From UBA1413 sp964650525 (GTDB lineage Bacteria > Bacteroidota > Bacteroidia > Bacteroidales > Prolixibacteraceae): a stretch of DNA of 64,000 nt. Positions within the stretch are counted from its first letter, which is position 1; the number at the start of each line of letters is the position of its first letter. A program made the position numbers and the translations under genes. A model generated the notes under the pieces. That model was not told the DNA's origin and searched no databases. It saw nothing but the letters and a program-made list of their open reading frames with translations. The stretch covers positions 1 through 64,000 of the forward strand of contig CAZYUA010000010.1 of assembly GCA_964650525.1 (NCBI GenBank). The letters are read 5' to 3'. This document shows, piece by piece, positions 17,632-26,717 of the stretch.

Positions 17632-18089
17632 AAGATTCTTCGAGATGAACCTTAAAAAATATACAGGTATCTTATAAAATATTACATTAATTTAATAATA
17701 ACCCCCGTTTAAAATAGGGTGTTTTTTATTTTTTTACTATTTTCTATGATGGGATTAAACGATATGGAGCCGCTATTTTTCTCCACCTGCTGGTACGGTA
17801 ACCCGTTTCCCGGCAGGAGCCATCCGGAACCCATCTGTCCGGATTCATGGCGTCCCGGGAACAGACCGGCAAGACAATCCTGAAGGGTTTGGACGGCACG
17901 TTTAGGTTAAGGTCTTTTTTTTACGGTTAAAAATTTGCCCCTGAAAAAAGAATTGGCTTATTTTAAACAGAAAACAGGGATGGCAAACCGGAACATCCCT
18001 ACAGCCCGGTTGGGGTCTGTAACTGGTTCATTTTGGGATTACCCGGGAGGTATAGCGGGAATTATTAACGAGTCATACCATATAATGAG
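17632..18089. other. 458-bp gene-free region between glnN and fucU
   Basis: No convincing ORF. The left part (17650-17740) is very AT-rich with T-runs; a weak ACCC/GGGT hairpin at about 17701-17720 is followed by T-runs on the plus strand but is too short to call a terminator. The right part should carry the fucU promoter, yet no clean TAnnTTTG is present near 18090. Confidence 0.4.
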
Positions 18090-18521
18090 ATGCTGAAAGG
18101 AGTATCACCATTGATCAGTCCGGCCTTACTGGAGGTATTGTGCCGGATGGGGCATGGCGACGAGATTGTGTTTGCCGATGCCCACTTTCCGGGTGAAAGT
18201 TTTAACCACCGGGTGTTACGGGCCGACGGGCTTCGGATTGCGGCATTGCTGGAGGCAGTTTTACCATTGTTTGAGCTGGATTCGTATGTTGCCCATCCGC
18301 TGGTTATGATGGCAGCCGTACCGGGCGACCAGTTGGATCCTGCGGTGGAAGCAGCCTACCTGGAAGCGGTACGGAAGAGCAATCCCGGGGTTCCGCCGAT
18401 CGAAAGAATCGAACGGTTTGCCTTTTATGAGCGCACCCGGAAGGCATTTGCCGTTGTAATGACAGGCGAAACGGCCAAGTACGGAAACATCATCCTGAAG
18501 AAAGGGGTGACGCCGGTTTGA
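18090..18521 (+). CDS. fucU: L-fucose mutarotase / RbsD-FucU family protein
   Basis: A 143-residue cytoplasmic enzyme that interconverts the alpha and beta anomers of a sugar, usually L-fucose. The start MLKGVSPLISPALLEVLCRMGHGDEI holds the family's catalytic His in MGHGDEI. DANFP-type binding is seen as DAHFPGES, and the C-terminal AFVVMTGETAKYGNIILKKG matches FucU rather than RbsD. It is 22 bp upstream of an aldo/keto reductase, suggesting that fucose is oxidised or reduced here rather than handled by FucI/FucK, neither of which is in the window. Confidence 0.85.
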   Translation: MLKGVSPLISPALLEVLCRMGHGDEIVFADAHFPGESFNHRVLRADGLRIAALLEAVLPLFELDSYVAHPLVMMAAVPGDQLDPAVEAAYLEAVRKSNPGVPPIERIERFAFYERTRKAFAVVMTGETAKYGNIILKKGVTPV

Positions 18522-18543
18522 ACTTCCGGCAGACAGGAAACCA

Positions 18544-19590
18544 ATGGCAAGAACATTCAAGCACAAGACCATGAATACAACCCGTGAGGCAGTAGATCCG
18601 CAAAAAGTCCCGGCGTTCCGCTTAAGGAGCGGGGCAACCATTCCCTCGGTGGGTCTGGGGACTTTCGGATCGGATCATGTGACCCATGAACAGGTGGCCG
18701 CAGCTGTCGGCCAGGCCATACGTCTGGGTTACCGCCATATAGACTGCTCCTCGGTTTACGGCAACGAAAAACAGATCGGCAAGGTGCTGAAAGAGCTTTT
18801 TCGCGAGGGGTTTGTCAGACGGGAAGAACTGTGGATCACCTCCAAGGTTTGGAATGACCGGCACGGGGAGGTAACCGGGGCTTGCCGTCAATCGCTCGAC
18901 GATCTGCAGCTCGACTATCTTGACCTTTACCTGGTGCACTGGCCTTTTCCCAACTATCATCCTCCGGGATGCGACGTCACAGCCCGACATCCGGATGCCA
19001 GACCCTACCTTCACGACGCCTACATGAAAACCTGGCAGCAGATGGAAGCCTTGGTTGCCAAAGGATGGGTGAGGCATATCGGCACCTCGAACATGACCAT
19101 ACCCAAGCTGGACCTGCTGCTCCGGGATGCTTCCATTCTTCCGGCTGCCAATGAAATGGAACTGCACCCTCATTTTCAGCAGCCGGAGCTTTTCCAATAC
19201 GTAGTAGAAAAAGGGATCCTCCCCATCGGGTATAGTCCGCTGGGGTCGCCCAACCGGCCTGAACGGGATCGCACGGCTGAAGATACCGCCGACCTGGAAG
19301 ACCCTGTGATCGCAGACATAGCAGCCCGGCATGGTATCCATCCTGCCGAGGTTTGCATCAAATGGGCTGTCCAGCGCGGTCAGGTTCCCATTCCCTTTTC
19401 GGTAAAAGAAAAGAATTTCGCCGGCAACCTGCGGGCCGTGACCCTGGATCCCCTAACCGCAGAGGAGATGAAGGAGATTGCCGCTATCGATAAAAACTGC
19501 CGGCTTATCAAGGGTCAGGTATTTCTCTGGAAGGAAAACCAAACCTGGGAAGACTTGTGGGATGTCAACGGAGTGATCACTCCGCCCTGA
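18544..19590 (+). CDS. Aldo/keto reductase
   Basis: An NAD(P)H-dependent oxidoreductase with a TIM barrel, 348 residues. The catalytic tetrad is visible: Asp and Tyr in HIDCSSVYGNE, Lys in WITSKVWN and His in LYLVHWP. The phosphate-binding end is seen in PIPFSVKEKNF. The ATG at 18544 is preceded by AGGAAACC; a second ATG at 18571 (MNTTREAV) is closer to the usual family start. It lies directly behind fucU, so L-fucose or its lactone is a reasonable but unproven substrate; generic aldehyde reductase is the alternative. Confidence 0.85.
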   Translation: MARTFKHKTMNTTREAVDPQKVPAFRLRSGATIPSVGLGTFGSDHVTHEQVAAAVGQAIRLGYRHIDCSSVYGNEKQIGKVLKELFREGFVRREELWITSKVWNDRHGEVTGACRQSLDDLQLDYLDLYLVHWPFPNYHPPGCDVTARHPDARPYLHDAYMKTWQQMEALVAKGWVRHIGTSNMTIPKLDLLLRDASILPAANEMELHPHFQQPELFQYVVEKGILPIGYSPLGSPNRPERDRTAEDTADLEDPVIADIAARHGIHPAEVCIKWAVQRGQVPIPFSVKEKNFAGNLRAVTLDPLTAEEMKEIAAIDKNCRLIKGQVFLWKENQTWEDLWDVNGVITPP

Positions 19591-19817
19591 CATCGCACCA
19601 CGCCACAGGCGTTCTCTCCAAAGGGAAAAACCCGCTGGTCAGTGTAGTTCTCCCGGGACAATCCATCCCACAATCCCTGGCAGGAACGGGAACAGCATCA
19701 GGGCAGGAAAGGCCGCCCCATGGGAATCCTCAGGAAAAGGCACGATCCTGAGATTGGAATTAAAGCTGTATAAATCTGTAATGCATTCATTTCTGAAACT
19801 AAACGAAATACAGGCAT

Positions 19818-20888
19818 ATGACAACACCCGGAAAAAAAATGATGGCAGCCTATTTGCCCGGCAACAGCACAGTGGTGCTGAAAGAGGTGGACATACCGGT
19901 ACCCGGGCATGGGCAGGTATTGGTAAAAACGAAATCATCGACGATTTGCGGTAGCGATATCAGGGCTATCTACCACGAGCACCTGGGCAAAGGCCCCGAA
20001 GGATACCAGAACAAGATTGCCGGCCATGAACCAGCAGGCCAGATTGTGCAGTGCGGTCCCGGCATGAGACGTTTCAAACCCGACGACCGGGTTATAATCT
20101 ACCATATTTCAGGCTGCGGCGTGTGCAACGACTGTCGCAGGGGTTATATGATCAGTTGCACCAGTCCCCACAGAGCCGCCTACGGCTGGCAGCGCGACGG
20201 GGGGATGGCCCCCTATATCCTGGCCGATGAAAAAGACCTGGTTCTGCTGCCCGATGAACTGACCTTCACCGACGGAGCCCAGGTTGCCTGCGGATTCGGC
20301 ACGGTGTACGAAGGAATTGAAAAAATCGGCATCAGTGGAAACGATGCAGTTCTGGTAACTGGACTGGGTCCGGTAGGACTGGCCGCGCTGATGGTTGCCA
20401 AAGCCATGGGGGCCTCCCTCCTCATTGGCACCGACGTGTCGGAAGAACGGTGCCAGCTGGCAGAATCGCTGGGACTCGCCCATAAGACTTACGTGGCCAC
20501 AGCGGACCTCCTTCCCATGCTGCTGGCCGAAACCAAAGGAGCAGGATTTGAACGTTCGATCGATTGCTCCGGACATACCGCGGCCCGCCAGCTCTGTGTC
20601 AGGGCTACCCGGAAATGGGGAAAAATAGCCCTCGTCGGCGAAGGAGGCTCCATGGAACTGAACCCCTCCCCCGACCTTATCCACGACCAGAAAACCATCT
20701 ATGGCTCCTGGGTCACCTCCATCTGGAAAATGGAAGAATTGGTGGAACGGCTCGTCCGGTGGGGTATCCATCCTGAGGAACTCGTTACCCACCGGTTCAC
20801 CCTTGACAGGGCTGCCGAAGCCTATGCCCTTATGGCCGGAGGCAATTGCGGTAAGGTAGCCGTCGTCTTCGACGAAGAGATCCGATGA
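19818..20888 (+). CDS. Zinc-dependent alcohol/polyol dehydrogenase (MDR family)
   Basis: A 356-residue medium-chain dehydrogenase. Catalytic-zinc ligands are Cys in STICGSD and the GHE motif in IAGHEPAG; the structural zinc site is the four-cysteine CGVCNDCRRGYMISC. The nucleotide-binding motif is VTGLGPVGLAALM. The group includes sorbitol, threonine and galactitol dehydrogenases. It follows the aldo/keto reductase by 227 bp on the same strand and ends at a strong bidirectional terminator. With FucU and the reductase it may form a sugar-oxidation set. A later ATG at 19842 (MMAAYLPG) may be the true start. Confidence 0.88.
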   Translation: MTTPGKKMMAAYLPGNSTVVLKEVDIPVPGHGQVLVKTKSSTICGSDIRAIYHEHLGKGPEGYQNKIAGHEPAGQIVQCGPGMRRFKPDDRVIIYHISGCGVCNDCRRGYMISCTSPHRAAYGWQRDGGMAPYILADEKDLVLLPDELTFTDGAQVACGFGTVYEGIEKIGISGNDAVLVTGLGPVGLAALMVAKAMGASLLIGTDVSEERCQLAESLGLAHKTYVATADLLPMLLAETKGAGFERSIDCSGHTAARQLCVRATRKWGKIALVGEGGSMELNPSPDLIHDQKTIYGSWVTSIWKMEELVERLVRWGIHPEELVTHRFTLDRAAEAYALMAGGNCGKVAVVFDEEIR

Positions 20889-20896
20889 TCCGACGA

Positions 20897-20928
20897 AAAA
20901 CGGGCACCTCTCCTGAGATGCCCGTTTT
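20897..20928. terminator. Bidirectional Rho-independent terminator
   Basis: AAAACGGGCA (20897-20906) pairs with TGCCCGTTTT (20919-20928) around a 12-base loop, with A-runs on one side and T-runs on the other, so it can end the rightward dehydrogenase and the leftward tRNA-Val transcript. It abuts the encoded CCA of the tRNA. Confidence 0.85.
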
Positions 20929-21005
20929 GGTGGGTTGTACTGGAGTCGAACCAGTGACCCCTACCCTGTCAAGGTAATGCTCTAAACCAACTGAGCTAAC
21001 AACCC
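20928..21005 (-). tRNA. tRNA-Val (anticodon GAC), CCA encoded
   Basis: Read on the minus strand, 21005 to 20931 folds as a complete 75-nt cloverleaf: 7-bp acceptor (GGGTTGT/ACAACCC), D-arm GCTC/GAGC with a 10-base loop, anticodon arm TTACC/GGTAG with loop TTGACAG (anticodon GAC), 5-base variable loop and T-arm ACTGG/CCAGT with loop TTCGACT. The discriminator A is followed by a genomic CCA (20930-20928). It should read GUC and GUU valine codons. Confidence 0.93.
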
Positions 21006-21054
21006 TTTCTGCTTTGTTACGGAAAAGGAAAACAGTATTTCCTCCCCGGAACGG

Positions 21055-21062
21055 CAAAAATA
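21055..21062 (-). promoter_or_regulatory. Putative -7 promoter element of tRNA-Val
   Basis: TATTTTTG on the minus strand, matching TAnnTTTG, 50 bp upstream of the mature tRNA 5' end. The gap would be a removable 5' leader. Confidence 0.4.
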
Positions 21063-21302
21063 GCAAAAAAAATCTTCTGAGATACAGCTCTGAAAAAAAT
21101 GAAACAAAAGCCACCCCTCCTGAAGAACGACTCCGGGAGACCGGTTGTATAAGGTAGGGACGTAAGAGTCTGAATTAATCCCTATTGGAACCCTGAAAGA
21201 CAAACAACGCAAGACCTCGCAATCAGGAAAGGAAACGTCTTCTGTAACCTGCGGCAAAAAAGTCGCATTCTTCTTCAGTCTGAGAAATTTTTCCGGCCTA
21301 TT

Positions 21303-22052
21303 TTACCGTTCCAAAGAGTATCTGATGCCTACGGTTGGATAGCAGTGAAATCCTTTTTGCCCACCGAAATTGACATCCGCTTCCGTTTCTCCGCCAAGGG
21401 CAAACCGGGGTGTCAGATGGTACCACAGTTGCGGTTCAGCGCTGAAACAAAATTTGGTGGTGCCTCCCTCAAAAAAAAGATCTTCGCGCCAGAAATCGGC
21501 AAAACCCGTAAAAGAGAGTTTCCCGCCGAAGAAGTGGATATACCACACACCGGTAATCTGGAACGAAAACGTATGTTTGCCCCGGATAAACTTATGTAAC
21601 AGCTGGAGTGTGAACCCCCGGGATAAATCGCCGGCATCCAGGGAGTATTCAAGGCCATTCAGAAAAGCACTCTCGATCGGGTAGACATGAATGGCATTCC
21701 CGGCTGACAGGGCACCCATACCCCCGTTGTATTCCGTGTGGAATGCCAGCGGGAACTCCCGAAAACGGAAAGCCCGGGCTATTTCGAGGTAGGCCATGGT
21801 CACCCCCTGAATCTCCGGAACGCTGTTATAATCCACATCCGTAAAAAAGAAGGTGCTGCCGTGCTTGTCTGGCACGAATTCTTCAATGGTCGACGTGAGA
21901 TAACCGCGGTTTCGGCCCATATCGTAATGCAGCTGGATATTTTGCGCCCGGGCGATCCCAATCCCGGAAAGGAATAGCAGACACTTCAGGAAAATAAGGA
22001 TTAACCAGGTTCTCCTGTGGGTTCGATCGGTTATTGATACCGGAAAGGCCAT
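21303..22052 (-). CDS. Outer-membrane barrel protein, DUF5020-like
   Basis: A 249-residue protein with an N-terminal hydrophobic signal ending near IARAQ (about residue 37). The remainder alternates short amphipathic strands rich in aromatic residues and Gly (HYDMGRNRGYLTSTIEEF, FFTDVDYN) and ends with RYSLER; a terminal aromatic-containing strand fits an outer-membrane beta barrel. The pattern agrees with the Bacteroidota DUF5020 family, distantly related to nucleoside-channel (Tsx-like) barrels. It is monocistronic and leftward, between the tRNA gene and a divergent aldo/keto reductase. Transport substrate unknown. Confidence 0.7.
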   Translation of the reverse strand: MAFPVSITDRTHRRTWLILIFLKCLLFLSGIGIARAQNIQLHYDMGRNRGYLTSTIEEFVPDKHGSTFFFTDVDYNSVPEIQGVTMAYLEIARAFRFREFPLAFHTEYNGGMGALSAGNAIHVYPIESAFLNGLEYSLDAGDLSRGFTLQLLHKFIRGKHTFSFQITGVWYIHFFGGKLSFTGFADFWREDLFFEGGTTKFCFSAEPQLWYHLTPRFALGGETEADVNFGGQKGFHCYPTVGIRYSLER

Positions 22053-22308
22053 GGCTTCGTTATGGTTGGGTGGGATGGATTTTTCCGGACTGTTTCAGGC
22101 AGGTACCGGAAAATTGCCCTGTGTTGCGGTTTTCCGGGAAACCCCCGGGTTCTCCGCAGTGCTTACCGTACATTTCCGGGAACAAATTTAATGTATTCCT
22201 CTGTATGTTGGTCATAAATGAGCAGATCCTGCAGAAGGAAATCGGGAAATGCGTCGGGCATTGATACGGTGAAAATGATTATTTTAACTGCGGAAAAATG
22301 GAGGGTTT

Positions 22309-23211
22309 ATGGAACGAATGAATCGCCGCCTGTTTATCCGGACCGGAATGGCAGGAATGGCAGGGTTGACGCTGGCAGGGGCAGCCTTTCCAAATGTTGT
22401 GATACCGGAAAAGAAAACGGCTATGATCGACCTGGTTCAATTGGGAAAAACCGGGCTTCAGGTACCAAGGATAGCTTTGGGTACCGGTTCTGTGGGAGGC
22501 AACCAGCAGTCTAACCAGACCCGGCTGGGGAAAGAGGGATTTGTTGGTCTGGCCCGGCATGCATGGGACCGGGGAATCCGGTTTTTCGACATGGCCGACT
22601 CGTACGGTTCGCATACCTTCGTCAGGGAAGTGCTTAATGAAGTGCCCCGGGAAAAGAGCATCCTGATGACCAAAATATGGACTACCGATACCAGCTGGCA
22701 AAAATGCGGGGAGGTGGGGAAAACCCTGGACCGCTTCAGAATGGAAACCGGCAGCGACTATTTCGATATTGTATTGCTGCACTGTCTCATGAGAGGCAAC
22801 TGGCAGGAAGAAAAAAAAGAGTTCATGGATGGGCTTTCGAAGGCCAAAGAAAACGGTTTGGTGCGGGCTGTGGGTGTCTCCTGTCATAACTGGGACGCCA
22901 TGGTTAAAGCCGCGGAAGATCCCTGGGTGGATGTTATCCTGGCGCGGATCAATCCCTTTGGTGCTCACATGGACGGTACTCCGGAAGCAGTCAGCGAACT
23001 CCTGCTGCGGGCCCGTAAAAACGGAAAGGGCATCATCGGAATGAAAATCTTTGGTAACGGCGACTTTACCTCTCCCGGCCAACGGGATCAATCCATTAAC
23101 TTTGCCATTTCCGGCGGCACTGTCCATTGCATGACCCTGGGTCTCGAATCGGCTGAGCAGGTTGACGACGCGGTGGAAAAGGTGATACAGGCGGTGCGGA
23201 CCTATCGATAA
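22309..23211 (+). CDS. Tat-signal aldo/keto reductase
   Basis: A 300-residue aldo/keto reductase-fold protein with a twin-arginine leader (NRRLFIRTG followed by a Gly/Ala-rich hydrophobic stretch to about residue 27). Tetrad residues: Asp and Tyr in FFDMADSYGSH, Lys in ILMTKIW, His in IVLLHCL. It is shorter at the C-terminus than classic members, with no clear NADP-phosphate loop. Exported reductases of this kind occur widely in Bacteroidota and Planctomycetota near sugar-oxidising Gfo/Idh/MocA proteins; the two here are 15 kb apart. Physiological substrate unknown. Confidence 0.82.
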   Translation: MERMNRRLFIRTGMAGMAGLTLAGAAFPNVVIPEKKTAMIDLVQLGKTGLQVPRIALGTGSVGGNQQSNQTRLGKEGFVGLARHAWDRGIRFFDMADSYGSHTFVREVLNEVPREKSILMTKIWTTDTSWQKCGEVGKTLDRFRMETGSDYFDIVLLHCLMRGNWQEEKKEFMDGLSKAKENGLVRAVGVSCHNWDAMVKAAEDPWVDVILARINPFGAHMDGTPEAVSELLLRARKNGKGIIGMKIFGNGDFTSPGQRDQSINFAISGGTVHCMTLGLESAEQVDDAVEKVIQAVRTYR

Positions 23212-23410
23212 ACCGACTCCGGCACCGCAGGAGGGGTACGGACAGGAATCGCGGCATCCACAGAACCTTCCAGCAACCAGCCCGACGGGAAGATGGACCA
23301 ACCCGGAAACAAGCCCGACAGGTATCTCTCTGATCCGTACTGCTTTCTGAAGCCCGGGACCGGTGCTTCCCGTTAAGATTCCGGAACCAAATCCATGAAA
23401 AAAACCCAAC

Positions 23411-23440
23411 AAAAAAGGGAGCTCATCAGCTCCCCTTTTT
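23411..23440. terminator. Bidirectional Rho-independent terminator
   Basis: GGGAGCT (23417-23423) pairs with AGCTCCC (23428-23434) over a 4-base loop, flanked by six A on the left and five T on the right. It lies between the convergent aldo/keto reductase and beta-mannosidase genes and could serve both. Confidence 0.8.
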
Positions 23441-23466
23441 CAAATGTTAACCCCCAAACACACAAT

Positions 23467-23484
23467 GTCAGATCTATATCTGAC
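23467..23484. repeat. 7-bp hairpin near the end of the beta-mannosidase gene
   Basis: GTCAGAT and ATCTGAC flank a 4-base loop, 83 bp past the mannosidase stop. There is no T-tract. It lies in the 357-bp gap 23212-23568, which otherwise holds only the nearby terminator and an AT-rich stretch. Confidence 0.45.
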
Positions 23485-23568
23485 GTGAAGTGGTACGAAG
23501 ATAATACGAAATTCTGACAATTAAAAATATTTTTGAAGAAAAAGATGAAATTTCGAAAAAATTAACAT

Positions 23569-26175
23569 TCAATCGGAAATATCCGCTTCCTCCCCGCGAA
23601 AACAACTGTCCAAGGTTCTGATGGTCATAACTTCTTCGAGTTTCTCCAGTGGCAGGCTGGTAGTAAGATGCACGGTAGTTTCTTGTCCGGGCAGCAGGTC
23701 GAAATAGTTGTCCGAGAAAAATCCCTCTTCGTCACCGGTCTGCAAGTAAACGTTTCTGGCAAGCTTGTCGGTTGAAAGGGATATCGTAAAACCTTTCTCC
23801 GCTGGTTCGATGGTGAATTTCACCTTCGGGACGGGCAGGACAAGCTCTTTAAAAGGTTTGAAATACAACAGATTGGAGGAAATAACTTTTTCTTCTTCGA
23901 GATATTCAGCCAGCAGGAGCATCCCGGCCGGGTCAGCACCGGCAAGGAATTTTTCCAGGTTTTCGGCAAAAACAAGGGGAGCTGATCCGGCCGGGATGGT
24001 AACCGGAGTCTGGTAGTTCCGGTGGATGGTTCCTCCGAAGGTTTCCAGGGTCAGGCGGAGCACACCCTTTCGTTCAGTCTGCAAGTCATTGATTATGGAT
24101 ACCTTAACCTCTGAGCCATCTCTGAACGGGGAGACGAGAATAGGTTCAAAGGCCTTTTTTACATAATACTGCAGCGCCTTCCATTGCTGGTAGTAGTCGG
24201 TGGAGCTCCATGAGGCCACCGGCCACACATCGTTAATCTGCCAGAAAAGGCTTCCCATGCAAAAGGGGGCAGCCCGCCGGTGTCCTTCCAACCCGAATTT
24301 GATACCTTCAGCTTGCAAAACATGGTTCACGTACAGGAAAGATTCAAAATCCCGCGGCTTGTCGTATTCTTTCAGCATATAGTACTCGATGGTACCGTTC
24401 CCGATCGAGGAACGCTGATGGGATTGCATAACCTCCGAAAAAATATCGTAATCTTCGGGAAGGGCATATTTTCTGACGGTTGCAATAGCAGGGAATGACT
24501 GGAACCCGTATTCACTCATAAACCGGGCGATGTGGGTGGCATAGGTTTCGAAGGGCTCTTTCCCCCACCAAACGCCCCAGTAGTGTTCGTCGCCGTTCAC
24601 GAGATCGGGGATGATGCCCATGCCCGAGGAGGGACTGGAATCCACATAGCCCCGTTGGGAATCGAAATCCCTGACGACCCCTGGCAATATTTCTAGGAAA
24701 AGATCGGTATAACCTTTCCAGATTTTTGCAGCTACCGCAGGGTTTTTTTCTTCTTCGGTCCTTTTCCATCCCCAGTTAAACCAGGCAACCAGGTTTTCGT
24801 TATTCCCGCACCATAAGGCCAGGCTGGGATGGTTACGGATCCTTTTAACGTTATCGATGGCTTCCTGCCTGGCGTTTTCGAGAAATGCCGGATCTCCCGG
24901 GAACATGGCGCAGGCAAACATAAAATCCTGCCATACCAGGATTCCGGCTTCATCGCATAAATCGTAAAAAAGATCCTCTTCGTAAATGCCTCCGCCCCAT
25001 ACACGGAGCATATTCATGTTCGAAACTTTGGCGGTTTGGATCACCTGGCGGTAGTTTTCAGGTGTCACCCGCGGCAGAAAGACATCGTTGGGGATATAGT
25101 TGGCACCTTTCATGAATACCGGAATCCCGTTCAGCCTGAACAGGAACGTGGTGCCCAGGCTATCTTTCTCCCTTACGAATTCAAGGGTTCGTAAACCTAT
25201 CCGGGTGGAGACCGAAGATTCTCTGCTGCCAACTCTTAATTTTCCGTTAAGCGTATAAAGATGCGGCTCACCAAGGCCATTGGTCCACCATAACCGGGGT
25301 TCCGGAATTTCAAAATTCAAACGGTACAAGGCTGTGCCCGGAGTAAGACTTAGGGATTGGGCAGCCAGCAGGTCACCATCATTTTCCACCGAAAGACGGG
25401 CATTCCCATCCTCCCCGGCTTCAATTTCAAAAACAGCGGTCAGGGTTGCATTCTCTCCGGATATTGAATGCTGGACATACTGAATATCGATGATCCTCGC
25501 CTCATCCCAGGCCTTCAGGAAAACAGGACGCCAGATTCCGCTGGTCACCAGCCTCGGCCCCCAGTCCCATCCATAATGATACCCTGCTTTGCGCGTGTAT
25601 ACACTGACCTGCTTGCCCCCTTCCACCTGGCCGATTTCAGCCAGATCGTTCCCCGATACCGGGATCACATATCCGCAGGCATCATATTTCTGAATACCCA
25701 CCCCTATGGGAGACCGGAAGAGAATTACCAATTCGTTATCGCCTTTCTTCAATACCGGTTTGACATCAGCCTCCCACTCACGGAACATATTATCGGTCTC
25801 GAGCACTTTTATCCCGTTTACCGATACAACGGCATAGGTGTCAAGCCCTTTGAAATCCAGAATGATCCGGTCCCTGTCCAGCAAAGAGGCACCAACAGGA
25901 AAAACAGTCCGGTATTCCCAGTCGGCTTTGTCCACCCATTGCACCTTGTGCTCATTCAGCCGGTAAAAGGGATCTTCGATAATCCCGTTGGCCATGAGGT
26001 CGGTATGGACAGTCCCGGGGACTGTGGCCGGCAACCATTCGTTCTGTCCTGACTGGCGGAAGGTCCAACCATCAGAGAGTTCGACGAGTGTGACGGATTC
26101 TTTTTTAGGCGGAGTGCATCCCTGGTGCCAACCCATCGACAACGCAAGGATCGCGGCCGGAAGAATTTTTTTCAT
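23569..26175 (-). CDS. GH2 beta-mannosidase lipoprotein
   Basis: An 868-residue glycoside hydrolase family 2 enzyme expected to release mannose from the non-reducing ends of beta-mannosides. The N-terminus is a lipoprotein signal with Cys20 (WHQGC). The sugar-binding domain runs to about residue 215 (YHYGWDWGPRLVTSGIWRPV is characteristic of beta-mannosidases), then an immunoglobulin-like domain, then the catalytic barrel from about 330. Acid/base is E460 in WCGNNEN and the nucleophile is E555 in MSEYGFQS. C-terminal beta domains complete the usual length. It is monocistronic; ManC, 14 kb away, belongs to GDP-mannose synthesis and is not evidence of a shared pathway. Confidence 0.92.
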   Translation of the reverse strand: MKKILPAAILALSMGWHQGCTPPKKESVTLVELSDGWTFRQSGQNEWLPATVPGTVHTDLMANGIIEDPFYRLNEHKVQWVDKADWEYRTVFPVGASLLDRDRIILDFKGLDTYAVVSVNGIKVLETDNMFREWEADVKPVLKKGDNELVILFRSPIGVGIQKYDACGYVIPVSGNDLAEIGQVEGGKQVSVYTRKAGYHYGWDWGPRLVTSGIWRPVFLKAWDEARIIDIQYVQHSISGENATLTAVFEIEAGEDGNARLSVENDGDLLAAQSLSLTPGTALYRLNFEIPEPRLWWTNGLGEPHLYTLNGKLRVGSRESSVSTRIGLRTLEFVREKDSLGTTFLFRLNGIPVFMKGANYIPNDVFLPRVTPENYRQVIQTAKVSNMNMLRVWGGGIYEEDLFYDLCDEAGILVWQDFMFACAMFPGDPAFLENARQEAIDNVKRIRNHPSLALWCGNNENLVAWFNWGWKRTEEEKNPAVAAKIWKGYTDLFLEILPGVVRDFDSQRGYVDSSPSSGMGIIPDLVNGDEHYWGVWWGKEPFETYATHIARFMSEYGFQSFPAIATVRKYALPEDYDIFSEVMQSHQRSSIGNGTIEYYMLKEYDKPRDFESFLYVNHVLQAEGIKFGLEGHRRAAPFCMGSLFWQINDVWPVASWSSTDYYQQWKALQYYVKKAFEPILVSPFRDGSEVKVSIINDLQTERKGVLRLTLETFGGTIHRNYQTPVTIPAGSAPLVFAENLEKFLAGADPAGMLLLAEYLEEEKVISSNLLYFKPFKELVLPVPKVKFTIEPAEKGFTISLSTDKLARNVYLQTGDEEGFFSDNYFDLLPGQETTVHLTTSLPLEKLEEVMTIRTLDSCFRGEEADISD

Positions 26176-26310
26176 ACGACTGTTTTACTATCGACCATAC
26201 AACACAAAACAATAGACTCCGGGGCGCCTTGCATCCCGGCTCATTCTAGCGTGCCCGGCTTCCGTTTTGCGGAAATTGCCGGCAGAGAGCTCCTGGAAAA
26301 AAGTGAACCG

Positions 26311-26502
26311 TCAGGACTCCGTATTTTTACTGGTATCCAGTTTAAAGGGCAGGTAGAGGGGACAAAACCGGAACATGCCCGTAGCCAGGATGAGCACTCC
26401 CAGTAAGCCCCACCAGGAGTGAAAGACAAAACCCAGAACCAGGAGGATCAGTCCGGCGATGATTCTGAGCCAACGGTCTGTTTTACCTACATTACATTTC
26501 AT
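26311..26502 (-). CDS. Small two-TM protein, DUF2892 (YgaP transmembrane domain) family
   Basis: A 63-residue membrane protein starting MKCNVGKTDRWLRIIAG, the standard opening of DUF2892 proteins, with two hydrophobic segments (about 13-28 and 30-46) and a short charged tail. I chose this Met because upstream codons in the same frame translate to low-complexity, non-family sequence. In other bacteria this domain is fused to rhodanese (YgaP) or stands alone, as here. Function unknown. Confidence 0.8.
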   Translation of the reverse strand: MKCNVGKTDRWLRIIAGLILLVLGFVFHSWWGLLGVLILATGMFRFCPLYLPFKLDTSKNTES

Positions 26503-26717
26503 AATTGCAAATATTTTGTTTCTCCGACTGATGTTCGGTGTTCGGTCAGCCTGACCATTTTCAGCAGTACCTGGGCTAACCTGTTGTGAAAGAACAATGG
26601 AATGGCAGCGGGGATGGCAGCCGGCCACCCAGGGAGCAGGAAAAAGCTGACCGGAAGCCTGGCACACCCAAACGTCCTAAGGTTTTTGAGGATGGTCCCG
26701 GCCGGATGCCTGGAACG

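Noticed and set aside
17701..17740. Possible terminator with T-runs right of glnN
   Set aside because: The stem is only about 4 bp and no gene ends there.
22279..23412. 377-residue ORF antisense to the Tat aldo/keto reductase
   Set aside because: The plus-strand gene has a full catalytic tetrad and signal; the antisense frame has no features.
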